Part shown: one piece after another, positions 1-6,264 of the stretch
How positions within the stretch are numbered: position 1 is the first letter of the stretch
Layout of the letters: every line of letters begins with the position of its first letter
Assembly: GCA_003520965.1 (NCBI GenBank)
Contig: DOTU01000090.1
Location: 1-15,116 of the forward strand
Direction: 5' to 3'
Source: Candidatus Zixiibacteriota bacterium
GTDB taxonomy: Bacteria > Zixibacteria > MSB-5A5 > UBA10806
DNA: 15,116 bases
The notes under the pieces: generated by a model
Databases searched by the model: none
Told to the model about the DNA's origin: nothing
What the model saw: only the letters and a program-made list of their open reading frames with translations
Made by a program: the position numbers and the translations under genes

Positions 1-465
1 GGTTTCGGCAGGCTTAAGTATATTGCGGATGTCGAAGAATCCAAGGCGCTCAATGATCTGACGACTCCGGCGATTATTATATCAGCGTCGGGGATGGCGG
101 AAGGCGGGCGGATATTACATCATCTTAAGAATAATATCGAGAATCACCGCAACCTGATCCTCTTTGTCGGATATGCGGCCCAGGAGACGTTGGCTCGGAG
201 GATCATGGATGGCGATAAGGTGGTTAAGATTTTTGGAGAGGAATATCAAGTACGCGCACAAGTAAAAAGCATGGACGTTTTCAGCGCGCACGGTGACAAG
301 AATGATCTGATCAATTTTGCCAAAGCCAGTAAGCCGGAGAAGCTCAAGAATATTTTCCTGGTTCATGGCGAGCCGGAACAGGCATTACCGCTGCGCGATA
401 ATCTAAAGAGCCGGGGATATATTAATGTGGAGTTTCCGGCGCCGGGGGCATTGTATGAGGTATGA
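1..465 (+). CDS. Beta-CASP metallo-beta-lactamase-fold RNase, C-terminal part (5' truncated by window)
   Basis: The reading frame is open from base 1, so the N-terminal metallo-beta-lactamase core lies outside the window. The visible 154 residues are the last part of a beta-CASP nuclease of the CPSF-73/YsiO (TTHA0252) type. These are metal-dependent RNases that act in cytoplasmic RNA processing or decay. Seen: SASGMAEGGR near fragment residue 28, FVGYAAQETLARR near 55, FSAHGD with its His at about residue 97 (beta-CASP motif B), and VHGEP with its His at about residue 122 (motif C). The SGM..GGR and VHGE pattern is typical of the CPSF-like branch rather than RNase J. The stop is followed at once by a heptamer repeat array, with no clear terminator. 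Substrate and exact subfamily cannot be decided from the C-terminus. Confidence 0.9.
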   Translation, partial: GFGRLKYIADVEESKALNDLTTPAIIISASGMAEGGRILHHLKNNIENHRNLILFVGYAAQETLARRIMDGDKVVKIFGEEYQVRAQVKSMDVFSAHGDKNDLINFAKASKPEKLKNIFLVHGEPEQALPLRDNLKSRGYINVEFPAPGALYEV

Positions 466-527
466 GTGGCGAGTCTTGAGTCTTGAGTTGCGAGTTTAAG
501 TCTTGAGTCTTGAGTCTTGAGTTGCGG
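466..527 (+). repeat. Heptamer tandem repeat array 1 (GTCTTGA / GTTGCGA type)
   Basis: Directly after the TGA stop of the beta-CASP gene come head-to-tail heptamers. In order: GTGGCGA, GTCTTGA twice, GTTGCGA, a 6-base GTTTAA, GTCTTGA three times, GTTGCGG. The shared pattern is GTNNYGA. The same pattern recurs after two other genes in this window (9666 and 13298). The arrays resemble in style the short tandemly repeated heptamers (STRR) known from cyanobacteria, though the sequence differs. Non-coding by appearance. Confidence 0.85.
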
Positions 528-530
528 GGC

Positions 531-582
531 GCGTAGGGGCGTGATTGACGACATGATATTGGTGGTGATCAAGGCGAGAGAG
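531..582 (+). repeat. Direct repeat copy A; possible relic of a SpoIIE/PP2C phosphatase 3' end
   Basis: This segment matches 1440-1490 over about 50 bases with one indel. The 13 bases ATTGACGACATGAT are shared exactly up to the substitution that follows, and the rest matches at roughly two thirds of positions. Translated, it gives IDDMILVVIKARE, against IDDMMLLAMKARK in copy B. Several differences are conservative at protein level. The DDxTLxVxKxR pattern is how SpoIIE/RsbU-type phosphatases usually end, so I infer gene-end relics. The two copies bracket the A+T-rich gene at 592-1425. Confidence 0.55.
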
Positions 583-591
583 GGGAATAAA

Positions 592-1425
592 ATGATAAAA
601 GTGATATTTATGGCGGCTATCGTTGGATTGACGAATTTTTCTTCAGGATTTGCGCAAGAACAGTATCGAAAATTTTATCTAGAGCCATGCAAAGAAAATC
701 AGCAGTCATGGCTTCCATTATATGATAATTTAAAGACGTATTTTTGTGTAGACTCATCTGGAGTTTTGGACTCTATACCATATTTACAAATAGAAAGGAA
801 TTTCTCTAATTATTTACCTAAGGAAGATCCTCTGCATGAGTGTGCTGACTGGGTAATTCCATTTCGATATTGGATAACATCAATACCAAATCTAATATTT
901 ATGTCAATATCAAGCTCTAGTTGTATTGATAGCAATCCCTACGATATTGTCTATGATAGCGTTAATGATACGCTGTATGTTCTAAACTATTTTTCAGAGG
1001 GGCAGGTAGCCGAATTAATTCCACCATCTCGATTTACATTATCTACCGAGACGCTGATTCTTGATTACTGCAGGCTATTCGCGCTTATGAGTAATCCGGT
1101 GGCAAATAACAGGTTCATTTCAAGCATAGAAGAAATATTAATGATGGCAGAATATTCAGCACCCATGTATTATAATTTAGAAGCATTGAAACAATATGAG
1201 AACATAAAATTAGAAATGCCAAAGATTAGCGGCATGACATTAGACACCTTACAATATGGTGGTATAAAATTAAGGGATTATGCAAAGGTCGAAGTTTCCT
1301 TCAATATGGCGAGGAACGATGAAATCGTAAGAATTTGTATGAATTTCACCAAGGGTAATATTATTGGCTATGATGAAAAAATACTCGTCAAAATATTGGA
1401 TTGGCATGGCTTTAGATTAAGATAG
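592..1425 (+). CDS. Unknown secreted or periplasmic protein
   Basis: This 277-residue protein is not recognised. The frame opens earlier, at 517, but I choose ATG 592. It has an AGGGG ribosome site at 581-585 with 6-base spacing, and it places a clean signal peptide at the N-terminus: MIK, a hydrophobic stretch to residue 16, then SSGFA followed by QEQ, with likely cleavage after Ala21. Upstream codons would only translate the direct repeat. The mature part is rich in Tyr, Asn, Ile and Ser, has about six scattered cysteines and no further membrane segment, so it is probably exported. Codon use (ATA, TTA, AAT, TAT) is far more A+T-rich than in the housekeeping genes nearby, which suggests acquisition or fast evolution. 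No catalytic motif is visible. Confidence 0.7.
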   Translation: MIKVIFMAAIVGLTNFSSGFAQEQYRKFYLEPCKENQQSWLPLYDNLKTYFCVDSSGVLDSIPYLQIERNFSNYLPKEDPLHECADWVIPFRYWITSIPNLIFMSISSSSCIDSNPYDIVYDSVNDTLYVLNYFSEGQVAELIPPSRFTLSTETLILDYCRLFALMSNPVANNRFISSIEEILMMAEYSAPMYYNLEALKQYENIKLEMPKISGMTLDTLQYGGIKLRDYAKVEVSFNMARNDEIVRICMNFTKGNIIGYDEKILVKILDWHGFRLR

Positions 1426-1426
1426 A

Positions 1427-1441
1427 GCCCCCCAGCGGGGC
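1427..1441 (+). other. Short GC-only hairpin just after the stop codon
   Basis: GCCCC (1427-1431), loop CCAGC, GGGGC (1437-1441) starts two bases after the TAG of the secreted-protein gene. It has no T-tract, so it is a weak candidate for transcript-end stabilisation rather than a standard intrinsic terminator. Confidence 0.4.
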
Positions 1442-1490
1442 GAGGGGCGAGATTGACGACATGATGCTTTTGGCGATGAAGGCAAGAAAG
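1440..1490 (+). repeat. Direct repeat copy B; possible relic of a SpoIIE/PP2C phosphatase 3' end
   Basis: Second copy of the repeat at 531-582, same orientation, lying 15 bases after the stop of the intervening gene. It reads EIDDMMLLAMKARK in one frame. A weaker echo (CGAGATTGAC, then GGATTGACGCGATAAGAT) occurs around 2737-2774 before the third A+T-rich gene. The remaining sequence to 1666 is A+T-rich and shows no gene or convincing promoter. Confidence 0.55.
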
Positions 1491-1666
1491 TTACGGATAA
1501 TATGTTGCGCGTTAATAGGTTATGCAAGATCGTAGGCTTCTCTAATTTGACACATTATTAATGCACTTAGGTACTTGAAATTCTTAACCAATATCTTATT
1601 TGACTGGAATAAAGACATATATTGCTCCTATATTAATTGTTAGGGGGGCAAGAATTAGGGGTAGGA

Positions 1667-2623
1667 ATGAAGCAGGCGAGGATAATAATATATTTTATCT
1701 TAGTGGCCATAGTGGTTTTGCCTATTTCCTGTAGGAGAAAAGCGAAATTTAATGGTCCCCCAACATTACGGGATATGTGTGATAGAAGCGATTTAATTGT
1801 TATTGGAAAGGCAATTTCTATTGAAAAAATAAAACCCAAAACTGAGATTCCAATAAAAGATTATCTACTAAAGCTCCAAATACAAATATTAACAAATATA
1901 AAAGGTGATTCGGACAACGATACGATTAATTGTTATATTTTATCTAATGAGGATTTTAAGCGACCCCAATTCATTAACGGCGAAAAACTTATGGCGTTTT
2001 TAAGATACTCAAAGGAACTTAAGGCATTTATGCCTTTCAGCTTGTTGTTCGGAATAAAATATCACTCCGAGGAGTCCGTCGATATTTGTGAAGCAAGAAC
2101 TCTCGAATATTATAAAATCATGAAGCAGAGCGGAGATATAAGTGCCCGACTCAGCGATTGGCTAGTTAGATGCGTAGAAGACAGCATTACGCGAGGCGAT
2201 GAAATATATGACCTGTATAATAATTATTTAGATACTAAGAATGAAAAGGCCAGCCATAACAGTAAGCCCGAAATCAAGGTTGTATTAAGCTTACAACAAC
2301 AGCAAAGATTATATGAGGCTGTCCTTAAAACAGAATTCTTGACATTTAACGAATTTTATATGCTTGAAATGGCCGGCGATATTGGTGATGAGAGAATTGT
2401 TCCGCTGCTTGCCAGATACTTGCGTAAAGGGGAAATAAATCGGACTATTGGTGTCATTGAGTCAATGCGCCGCATTTGCAATTCAACCAAGATTGACGGC
2501 TGCGCCGAACTTGTAATGGAATATGAAGCTTCCGAATCGACTAAGCCAGGATATGAAGGAACTCAATATCGAAATGAAATAGTATCAAGGTTTTTAATTT
2601 TGCTTGGGAATAATGGCTATTAG
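1667..2623 (+). CDS. Probable lipoprotein with N-terminal beta domain and C-terminal HEAT-like helices
   Basis: The protein has 318 residues. A TTG at 1637 is in frame, but ATG 1667 has AGGGG at 1657-1661 (5-base spacing) and gives a proper signal sequence: MKQAR, a hydrophobic run to residue 18, then PIS-Cys22 followed by RRK. This is a lipobox-like end, although Pro at -3 is unusual. Residues about 40-125 (SDLIVIGKAISIEK, then a KGD turn, then INGEKLMAFLRYS) read as the beta-rich domain common in secreted bacterial proteins of unknown role, where GEK-hxxFL is the last strand. Residues about 215-290 contain a HEAT-like helix pair (LEMAGDIGDERIVPLLARYL). Likely membrane-anchored in the periplasm, with a binding or scaffold role rather than a catalytic one. 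A+T-rich like its two neighbours. Confidence 0.65.
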   Translation: MKQARIIIYFILVAIVVLPISCRRKAKFNGPPTLRDMCDRSDLIVIGKAISIEKIKPKTEIPIKDYLLKLQIQILTNIKGDSDNDTINCYILSNEDFKRPQFINGEKLMAFLRYSKELKAFMPFSLLFGIKYHSEESVDICEARTLEYYKIMKQSGDISARLSDWLVRCVEDSITRGDEIYDLYNNYLDTKNEKASHNSKPEIKVVLSLQQQQRLYEAVLKTEFLTFNEFYMLEMAGDIGDERIVPLLARYLRKGEINRTIGVIESMRRICNSTKIDGCAELVMEYEASESTKPGYEGTQYRNEIVSRFLILLGNNGY

Positions 2624-2804
2624 CTTATTCTGTTGGTCGGAGTTGATCTGACATATGACAAGCGAATGCTTATCAAGAAATACAAAAAAAGGATTAGCCT
2701 AATATGGGATCACATACGCCGCTCATCGTGGCGGGCCGCCGAGATTGACAAAGCGGGATTGACGCGATAAGATAGAAATAGTGCGACGTACTGCCCGGCA
2801 TGGC

Positions 2805-2830
2805 CGCAGGGCGCAGGCGACCTGCGCTAC
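2805..2830 (-). repeat. REP-like hairpin with GTAG foot (GCAGG family, copy 1)
   Basis: CGCAGG (2805-2810) pairs with CCTGCG (2821-2826) and CTAC follows at 2827-2830. On the minus strand this is GTAG plus hairpin, the layout of REP elements. The closest relative in the window is 3930-3955. It sits in the 306-base gap 2624-2929, which otherwise holds only the hairpin at 2843-2868 and the ribosome site of the next gene. Confidence 0.7.
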
Positions 2831-2842
2831 AAACTTATCTGT

Positions 2843-2868
2843 GGTGCCAGGTCGCCGTACCTGGCACC
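2843..2868 (+). repeat. Perfect 10-bp hairpin
   Basis: GGTGCCAGGT (2843-2852), loop CGCCGT, ACCTGGCACC (2859-2868). It lies 12 bases after the REP-like hairpin and has no T-tract or GTAG foot. It may be the second arm of a composite repeat, or a transcribed hairpin upstream of the membrane-protease gene. Confidence 0.65.
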
Positions 2869-2929
2869 GGGAAGGTGTGGGGTTCGGAGACTAAGACACC
2901 ACAAGAATCAATCAAAGGAGCGGTGCGAG

Positions 2930-3868
2930 GTGAATATTAATCGCATAAAAGATTATATCCTCATGGTGCTCCTTGAACTAAGGTCGAATACGCAAAATTC
3001 CGCTATGGATCCGACCAAAACACCCGGGATATTAAATTCTATTACAATAATACTTATTTCTTGCCTGTTCGCTTTTGGAAGTCTCCTTATATTGATTTTT
3101 ATTTTTGGCATGGCCAAAATTAGATTATCATCAACGCTATCGTTTGTACCGGCGATATATTTTTGCATTTATCTATTATTCAGGTTGACAACCAAGAGGG
3201 GATATTCATTTAGAGAAGTATTTAGAATCAATTTTATAAGTATTAAATATATAATTATCCTTATTGTTATTGGGATTGGTTTGGCGCTGATAATGGGGGA
3301 AACTGTTCATTTATTGCGGCTCGGTATTGATTCGCTTTCAACCAATCTAATGATACCCGAAATAGATTCAAAACTATTAAAAGATTCTTTGATTGCAATC
3401 TTTATCTATCGCGTTATTTCAATGCCAATTTTAGAAGAACTTATATTCAATGGCTTGCTTCTTTCCTCGCTGGAAAACTCCTTGGGCCCTATTAAAGCTG
3501 TATTTTATATCAGCCTAGTATTTACGCTTAGTCATCTTGTCCATCCTATAAGTTTGATTGCGATATTTATTACTTCAATGGCGAGCACAATCATAGTTTT
3601 AAGGACTAATAGCATAATTAGCGGTATTATCATTCATATAATTAATAATGGTATGAGTTTCGTATTTATACGCGTTATGCATTTCAAAGATTATTCTAAT
3701 ATATTTGGCCAAACTCCAAATTTTGAAATTATACAATCAATTTCGATGCTAATAATAGGTATAAGCATTTTTGTCATCGGTTTTGGATGGTTGAATCGAA
3801 TTATTAAAATTGATAAGGCCAAATTGATTATAAATATTGAACCCGAAGCACCCTTGGTGCAAAGTTGA
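2930..3868 (+). CDS. CPBP-family (Abi/CAAX-type) intramembrane protease homologue with altered motif 1
   Basis: The protein has 312 residues. The start is GTG 2930 with AAAGGAG at 2914-2920 (9-base spacing). It has about eight hydrophobic segments. Family motifs are present in order: Glu169-Glu170 in PILEELIFNGLLL (motif 1), His202 in FTLSHLVHP (motif 2), His236 and Asn240 in IIIHIINNG (motif 3). The usual motif 1 is EExxxR. Here Asn174 stands where Arg is expected, which could alter or abolish the usual activity. CPBP proteins are glutamate-type membrane proteases involved in prenyl-protein processing, bacteriocin self-immunity or regulated proteolysis. The role here is unknown. Composition is A+T-rich like the two genes upstream. 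The next gene, nadA, is convergent, with a repeat cluster between. Confidence 0.8.
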   Translation: MNINRIKDYILMVLLELRSNTQNSAMDPTKTPGILNSITIILISCLFAFGSLLILIFIFGMAKIRLSSTLSFVPAIYFCIYLLFRLTTKRGYSFREVFRINFISIKYIIILIVIGIGLALIMGETVHLLRLGIDSLSTNLMIPEIDSKLLKDSLIAIFIYRVISMPILEELIFNGLLLSSLENSLGPIKAVFYISLVFTLSHLVHPISLIAIFITSMASTIIVLRTNSIISGIIIHIINNGMSFVFIRVMHFKDYSNIFGQTPNFEIIQSISMLIIGISIFVIGFGWLNRIIKIDKAKLIINIEPEAPLVQS

Positions 3869-3929
3869 AGCCCGTGGCCATCGCTTGCGCATCCATTCTT
3901 GACGTATGCAGGCATGTCGGGTTTAGGAC

Positions 3930-3955
3930 CGCAGGTCGCAGGCGACCCGCGCTAC
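3930..3955 (-). repeat. REP-like hairpin with GTAG foot (GCAGG family, copy 2)
   Basis: CGCAGGTCG (3930-3938), loop CAGG, CGACCCGCG (3943-3951), then CTAC at 3952-3955. One A-C mismatch lies in the stem. It is a clear relative of 2805-2830 (both contain GCAGGCGACC followed by GCGCTAC) in the same orientation. It is the first element in the 477-base gap 3869-4345, which holds only repeats. Confidence 0.75.
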
Positions 3956-4040
3956 AAGCAGCGCGGTGCATGAGGTCAATTGACTCTAAGGAGACATACA
4001 CCGCGTACACGGGGCGGGTTTGGGCAACTTTTCGCTATAA

Positions 4041-4064
4041 GCGGCAGACGAGGGCGTCTGCCGC
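4041..4064 (+). repeat. Perfect 10-bp GC-rich hairpin, possible weak terminator
   Basis: GCGGCAGACG (4041-4050), loop AGGG, CGTCTGCCGC (4055-4064), then TCAGTTTT. It lies about 170 bases after the membrane-protease gene. The T-tract is short and interrupted, so a repeat element is as likely as a terminator. Confidence 0.6.
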
Positions 4065-4080
4065 TCAGTTTTAAAGAAAA

Positions 4081-4198
4081 AGAAAGCTGGGCACAATAAA
4101 TTGTGCCCCTACGCGATATTGGAAAGTTATTCGTAAAACATACAGAATATTTAATATTTGATTTAAAGAGTCAAAACCACTAAGGGGTTTTGACCTAC
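4081..4198. repeat. Double-hairpin element, tandem copy 1 (118 bases)
   Basis: The unit starts AGAAAGCT. Hairpin 1 is GGGCACAA (4089-4096), loop TAAA, TTGTGCCC (4101-4108), then CTAC. A 57-base A+T-rich linker ends TTGATTTAAAGA. Hairpin 2 is GTCAAAACC (4170-4178), loop ACTAAGG, GGTTTTGAC (4186-4194), then CTAC. The unit is repeated at 4208-4325 with the same length and recognisable homology along the linker. Stem differences between copies are compensatory. This could be a composite REP-type mobile element or a structured RNA. Confidence 0.85.
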
Positions 4199-4207
4199 TA
4201 AAGAATA

Positions 4208-4325
4208 AGAAAGCTGGGCACGATAAATCGTGCCCCTACTTTTTTTTGGATAATTATTTCATAATATGAGCGGAAAATTTTATAGTTGATTTAAAGAGTC
4301 AAGTCCCTGGGGGGACTTGACCTAC
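4208..4325. repeat. Double-hairpin element, tandem copy 2 (118 bases)
   Basis: Starts AGAAAGCT. Hairpin 1 is GGGCACGA (4216-4223), loop TAAA, TCGTGCCC (4228-4235), then CTAC. The linker ends TTGATTTAAAGA. Hairpin 2 is GTCAAGTCCC (4298-4307), loop TGGG, GGGACTTGAC (4312-4321), then CTAC. Relative to copy 1, hairpin 1 changes an A-T pair to G-C. Hairpin 2 changes two neighbouring pairs (A-T to G-C and A-T to T-A). Single relatives occur at 13392-13415 (hairpin 1 type) and 6082-6109 (hairpin 2 type). Confidence 0.85.
4216..4247 (+). terminator. Possible rho-independent terminator built on a repeat hairpin
   Basis: The 8-bp GC-rich stem 4216-4235 is followed by CTAC and then eight T (4240-4247). 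This would stop plus-strand transcription coming from the membrane-protease gene toward convergent nadA. The four bases between stem and T-tract weaken the case. Confidence 0.4.
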
Positions 4326-4345
4326 GGCTACTGCCGTAATACAGT

Positions 4346-5425
4346 TTATCCGATTTCAAGCATTCTATCGAGCGAGGCGCGGGCGCGGAGAATAATATCA
4401 TCGGGCAAATTAATTTGAAATCGATTATTCTCCAGCGCGCTTAGAGTGCTCTCAAGAGTGATAAGATTCATGTGCGGACAACGGACACTGCACAGGCGCA
4501 GCATTTGACGATTTGGATTATCGGCGGCGATATTATCACCCATAGTGCATTCAGTCAGGAGCAGGTATCGAGGCGCGGCCACCTTACGGACATAATCGAT
4601 CATGGCTTTGGTGCTGCCGGAAAAATCGGAGGCGGCGACCACCTCGGGGCTGCATTCCGGATGGGCCAGCACGACCGTATCGGGGAATTGACGACGGATA
4701 TTGGTGATATCATCAACGGTGAATTTTTCGTGAACCTCGCAGCGCCCACGCCAGCCGATCAGCACGCGCTCCAAATTAACGGGATCGTCATCACCTTTTG
4801 CGCCGGGCAATGAGGGAAAGATGATTGGCATTCCGGTTTCGCGGGCGACATTTTGGGCCAGATATTCGTCAGGAAGGAATATAACGCGCTTATGTCCTTG
4901 ATTGCCAAGATAGCGCACCACCGCGGCGGCGTTGGAACTGGTGCAGCAGATATCGGTCTCGGCTTTGACATCAGCGTAGGTATTGACATAGCTAACCACA
5001 GGCACGCCGGGGAACTGCTCTTTAAGGCGGCGCACGTCGGCGCCAGTAATGCTGCCTGCCAGCGAACAGCCCGCGTTGAGGTTGGGAAGGAGCACGGTTC
5101 GTTTTGGATTCAGGATTTTGGCAGTCTCAGCCATAAAGCGCACGCCACAAAAGACAATGATATCGGCCTGGCATTTGGCAGAGATACGAGCGAGTTCGAG
5201 GGAGTCTCCGCGGAAATCAGAGACGGTGTGATATAATGCAGGCTCCATATAGTTATGGGCTAGGATCACCGCGTTTTTTTCATGTTTAAGTTGATTAATT
5301 TTATATACGAGATCGGCTTTTATTTCAATTTCGAAATCGGGAATTATCCCGGATAGCTTTTCGCGCATCAGCCTCAGAGTTTCCGGCACCGATTGAGCTC
5401 GTTGAATTGTCAGTGTATCTTCCAT
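4346..5425 (-). CDS. nadA: Quinolinate synthase A
   Basis: NadA condenses iminoaspartate with dihydroxyacetone phosphate to quinolinate, the precursor for de novo NAD synthesis, in the cytoplasm. The 359 residues match a full-length enzyme. Seen: ILAHNYMEPALYHTVSDFRGDSLELAR (residues about 54-80), NAGCSLA with Cys120, VNTYADVKAETDICCTSSNA (148-165), HPECSPEV with Cys258, GSTKAMIDYV, and VRCPHMNLITLESTL with Cys316. Cys120, Cys258 and Cys316 are the expected [4Fe-4S] ligands. The gene follows nfuA by 11 bases in the same direction and lacks a clear ribosome site of its own, so translational coupling is likely. No nadB or nadC is visible. The upstream Mrp and Nfu Fe-S factors suit its cluster requirement. 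Confidence 0.97.
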   Translation of the reverse strand: MEDTLTIQRAQSVPETLRLMREKLSGIIPDFEIEIKADLVYKINQLKHEKNAVILAHNYMEPALYHTVSDFRGDSLELARISAKCQADIIVFCGVRFMAETAKILNPKRTVLLPNLNAGCSLAGSITGADVRRLKEQFPGVPVVSYVNTYADVKAETDICCTSSNAAAVVRYLGNQGHKRVIFLPDEYLAQNVARETGMPIIFPSLPGAKGDDDPVNLERVLIGWRGRCEVHEKFTVDDITNIRRQFPDTVVLAHPECSPEVVAASDFSGSTKAMIDYVRKVAAPRYLLLTECTMGDNIAADNPNRQMLRLCSVRCPHMNLITLESTLSALENNRFQINLPDDIILRARASLDRMLEIG

Positions 5426-5436
5426 ACATTCATAAA

Positions 5437-6054
5437 CTATAACGGTGAACCATCGGTTCGAGTTGTTTTATAAAAGGGGTTTTTACCGGAAGCGTGATCG
5501 GTTATATCGATAACCTCAGTTACCTCGGGAAGCTGGGCACGGATTGCCTTTTCGATTCCCTGACGCAAGGTCACGTTGGCGGCGCCGCAACCCTGGCAGC
5601 CACCGCTCAAGCGCAAGTATACCGATGTGCCTTTGACATCGACAAGCTCGACCTTTCCGCCGTGAGTGGAGACACCAGGATTGACGCGTGTGGCTAGAAT
5701 GCGCTCGACTGCTTGATATAGATTGTTTTCGGAAGGCGGCTTGGTGCCCCAATTATCGGGGATAAGGGGCTGGCCGGATTCAATCGCGCCTCGAATAGTT
5801 GCGCCGATCATTTTGCCCAAGACCGGCCATGAATCTGACCCGGATTTAGCAATCGTAATAACACTGCCGGAGATAAGGACCTCGCGTATTCCATCAACAT
5901 TGAAAAGCGCCTCAAGAAGCGGTGCGCCCTGGGCGGCATCTTTATTTCGGCAATTAATCGTACGCGCGGGAGAAAGAGGGATATCGACAGTAAATTTGCA
6001 GATATTTGGATCGGCTGTAGGTTCGGCAGTGATTTTGATTGGGTTGGTAGGCAT
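5437..6054 (-). CDS. nfuA: Nfu-type Fe-S cluster scaffold/carrier (Nfu N domain plus NifU C domain)
   Basis: The 205-residue protein holds and delivers Fe-S clusters to apo-enzymes. Residues about 5-100 fit the Nfu N-terminal domain (FTVDIPLSP, then LLEALFNVDGIREVLISGSVITIAK). Residues about 112-185 are the NifU C-terminal domain (RVNPGVSTHGGKVELVDV, then LRLSGGCQGCGAANVTLRQGIE), with the cluster-binding Cys153 and Cys156 as CxxC. The start ATG has an AAAAGGAAA ribosome site on the minus strand. The gene lies between mrp (278-base repeat-filled gap upstream) and nadA (11-base gap downstream), forming an Fe-S/NAD cluster. Delivery of a cluster to NadA is my inference from context. Confidence 0.93.
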   Translation of the reverse strand: MPTNPIKITAEPTADPNICKFTVDIPLSPARTINCRNKDAAQGAPLLEALFNVDGIREVLISGSVITIAKSGSDSWPVLGKMIGATIRGAIESGQPLIPDNWGTKPPSENNLYQAVERILATRVNPGVSTHGGKVELVDVKGTSVYLRLSGGCQGCGAANVTLRQGIEKAIRAQLPEVTEVIDITDHASGKNPFYKTTRTDGSPL

Positions 6055-6081
6055 CGGAAATTTCCTTTTAAAAACAGCTCT

Positions 6082-6109
6082 GTCAAATCTCTGAAGAGAT
6101 TTGACCTAC
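6082..6109 (-). repeat. REP-like hairpin with GTAG foot (GTCAA family)
   Basis: GTCAAATCTC (6082-6091), loop TGAA, GAGATTTGAC (6096-6105), then CTAC at 6106-6109. It has the same outer arm (GTCAA/TTGAC) and foot as hairpin 2 of the tandem element at 4081-4325, with a different inner stem that still pairs perfectly. It lies just upstream of nfuA on the transcribed side. Confidence 0.8.
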
Positions 6110-6125
6110 GAAAACCTAGTTATTG

Positions 6126-6166
6126 TCGGGTTTCTCATCCCGCCAAGAGCGGGATTCGGAACCCGA
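6126..6166. repeat. Long two-segment hairpin
   Basis: The outer arms TCGGGTTTC (6126-6134) and GGAACCCGA (6158-6166) pair fully with one G-T wobble. The inner arms ATCCCGC (6137-6143) and GCGGGAT (6149-6155) close on loop CAAGA. It has no GTAG foot. One of four hairpins in the 278-base gap between mrp and nfuA, so it would be transcribed if the two genes share a message. Confidence 0.75.
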
Positions 6167-6203
6167 TCTGTTTTACCGTGACTTAACGCAGCATTTCGAT
6201 TTT

Positions 6204-6229
6204 GGGCGAACACATGGGTTCGCCCCTAT
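6204..6229 (-). repeat. REP-like hairpin with ATAG foot (GGGCGAAC family)
   Basis: GGGCGAAC (6204-6211), loop ACATGG, GTTCGCCC (6218-6225), then CTAT at 6226-6229. On the minus strand this is ATAG followed by GGGCGAAC. It has the same layout and orientation as the CTAC-footed elements, with one changed foot base. Confidence 0.75.
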
Positions 6230-6264
6230 GCGTCACATGTAATAAGAGACGTTTTATGCATGGG

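Noticed and set aside
466..527. CRISPR array
   Set aside because: The units are contiguous heptamers with no spacers, and there are no cas genes.
533..546. REP-like head GTAGGGGCGTGATT on the plus strand
   Set aside because: It resembles the start of the GGGCACGA family, but no pairing arm follows. It may be a truncated copy or chance, and it overlaps direct repeat copy A.
517..591. Upstream start for the secreted-protein gene
   Set aside because: It begins inside the heptamer array, would place 25 repeat-encoded residues before a clean signal peptide, and ATG 592 has a good ribosome site.
1491..1666. Integron attC site or promoter between the first two A+T-rich genes
   Set aside because: GTTAGG-like and TTGACT/TATATT pieces are present, but spacing and pairing arms do not fit an attC site or a sigma70 promoter.
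2737..2774. Third copy of the 531/1440 direct repeat
   Set aside because: Only short matches remain (CGAGATTGAC, ATTGACG); they are too weak to call as a copy.
3865..4074. 69-codon plus-strand open frame after the membrane-protease gene
   Set aside because: It runs through the REP-like hairpin at 3930 and half of the 4041-4064 hairpin, has no ribosome site and reads as low-complexity Arg/Ala-rich sequence. Treated as non-coding.
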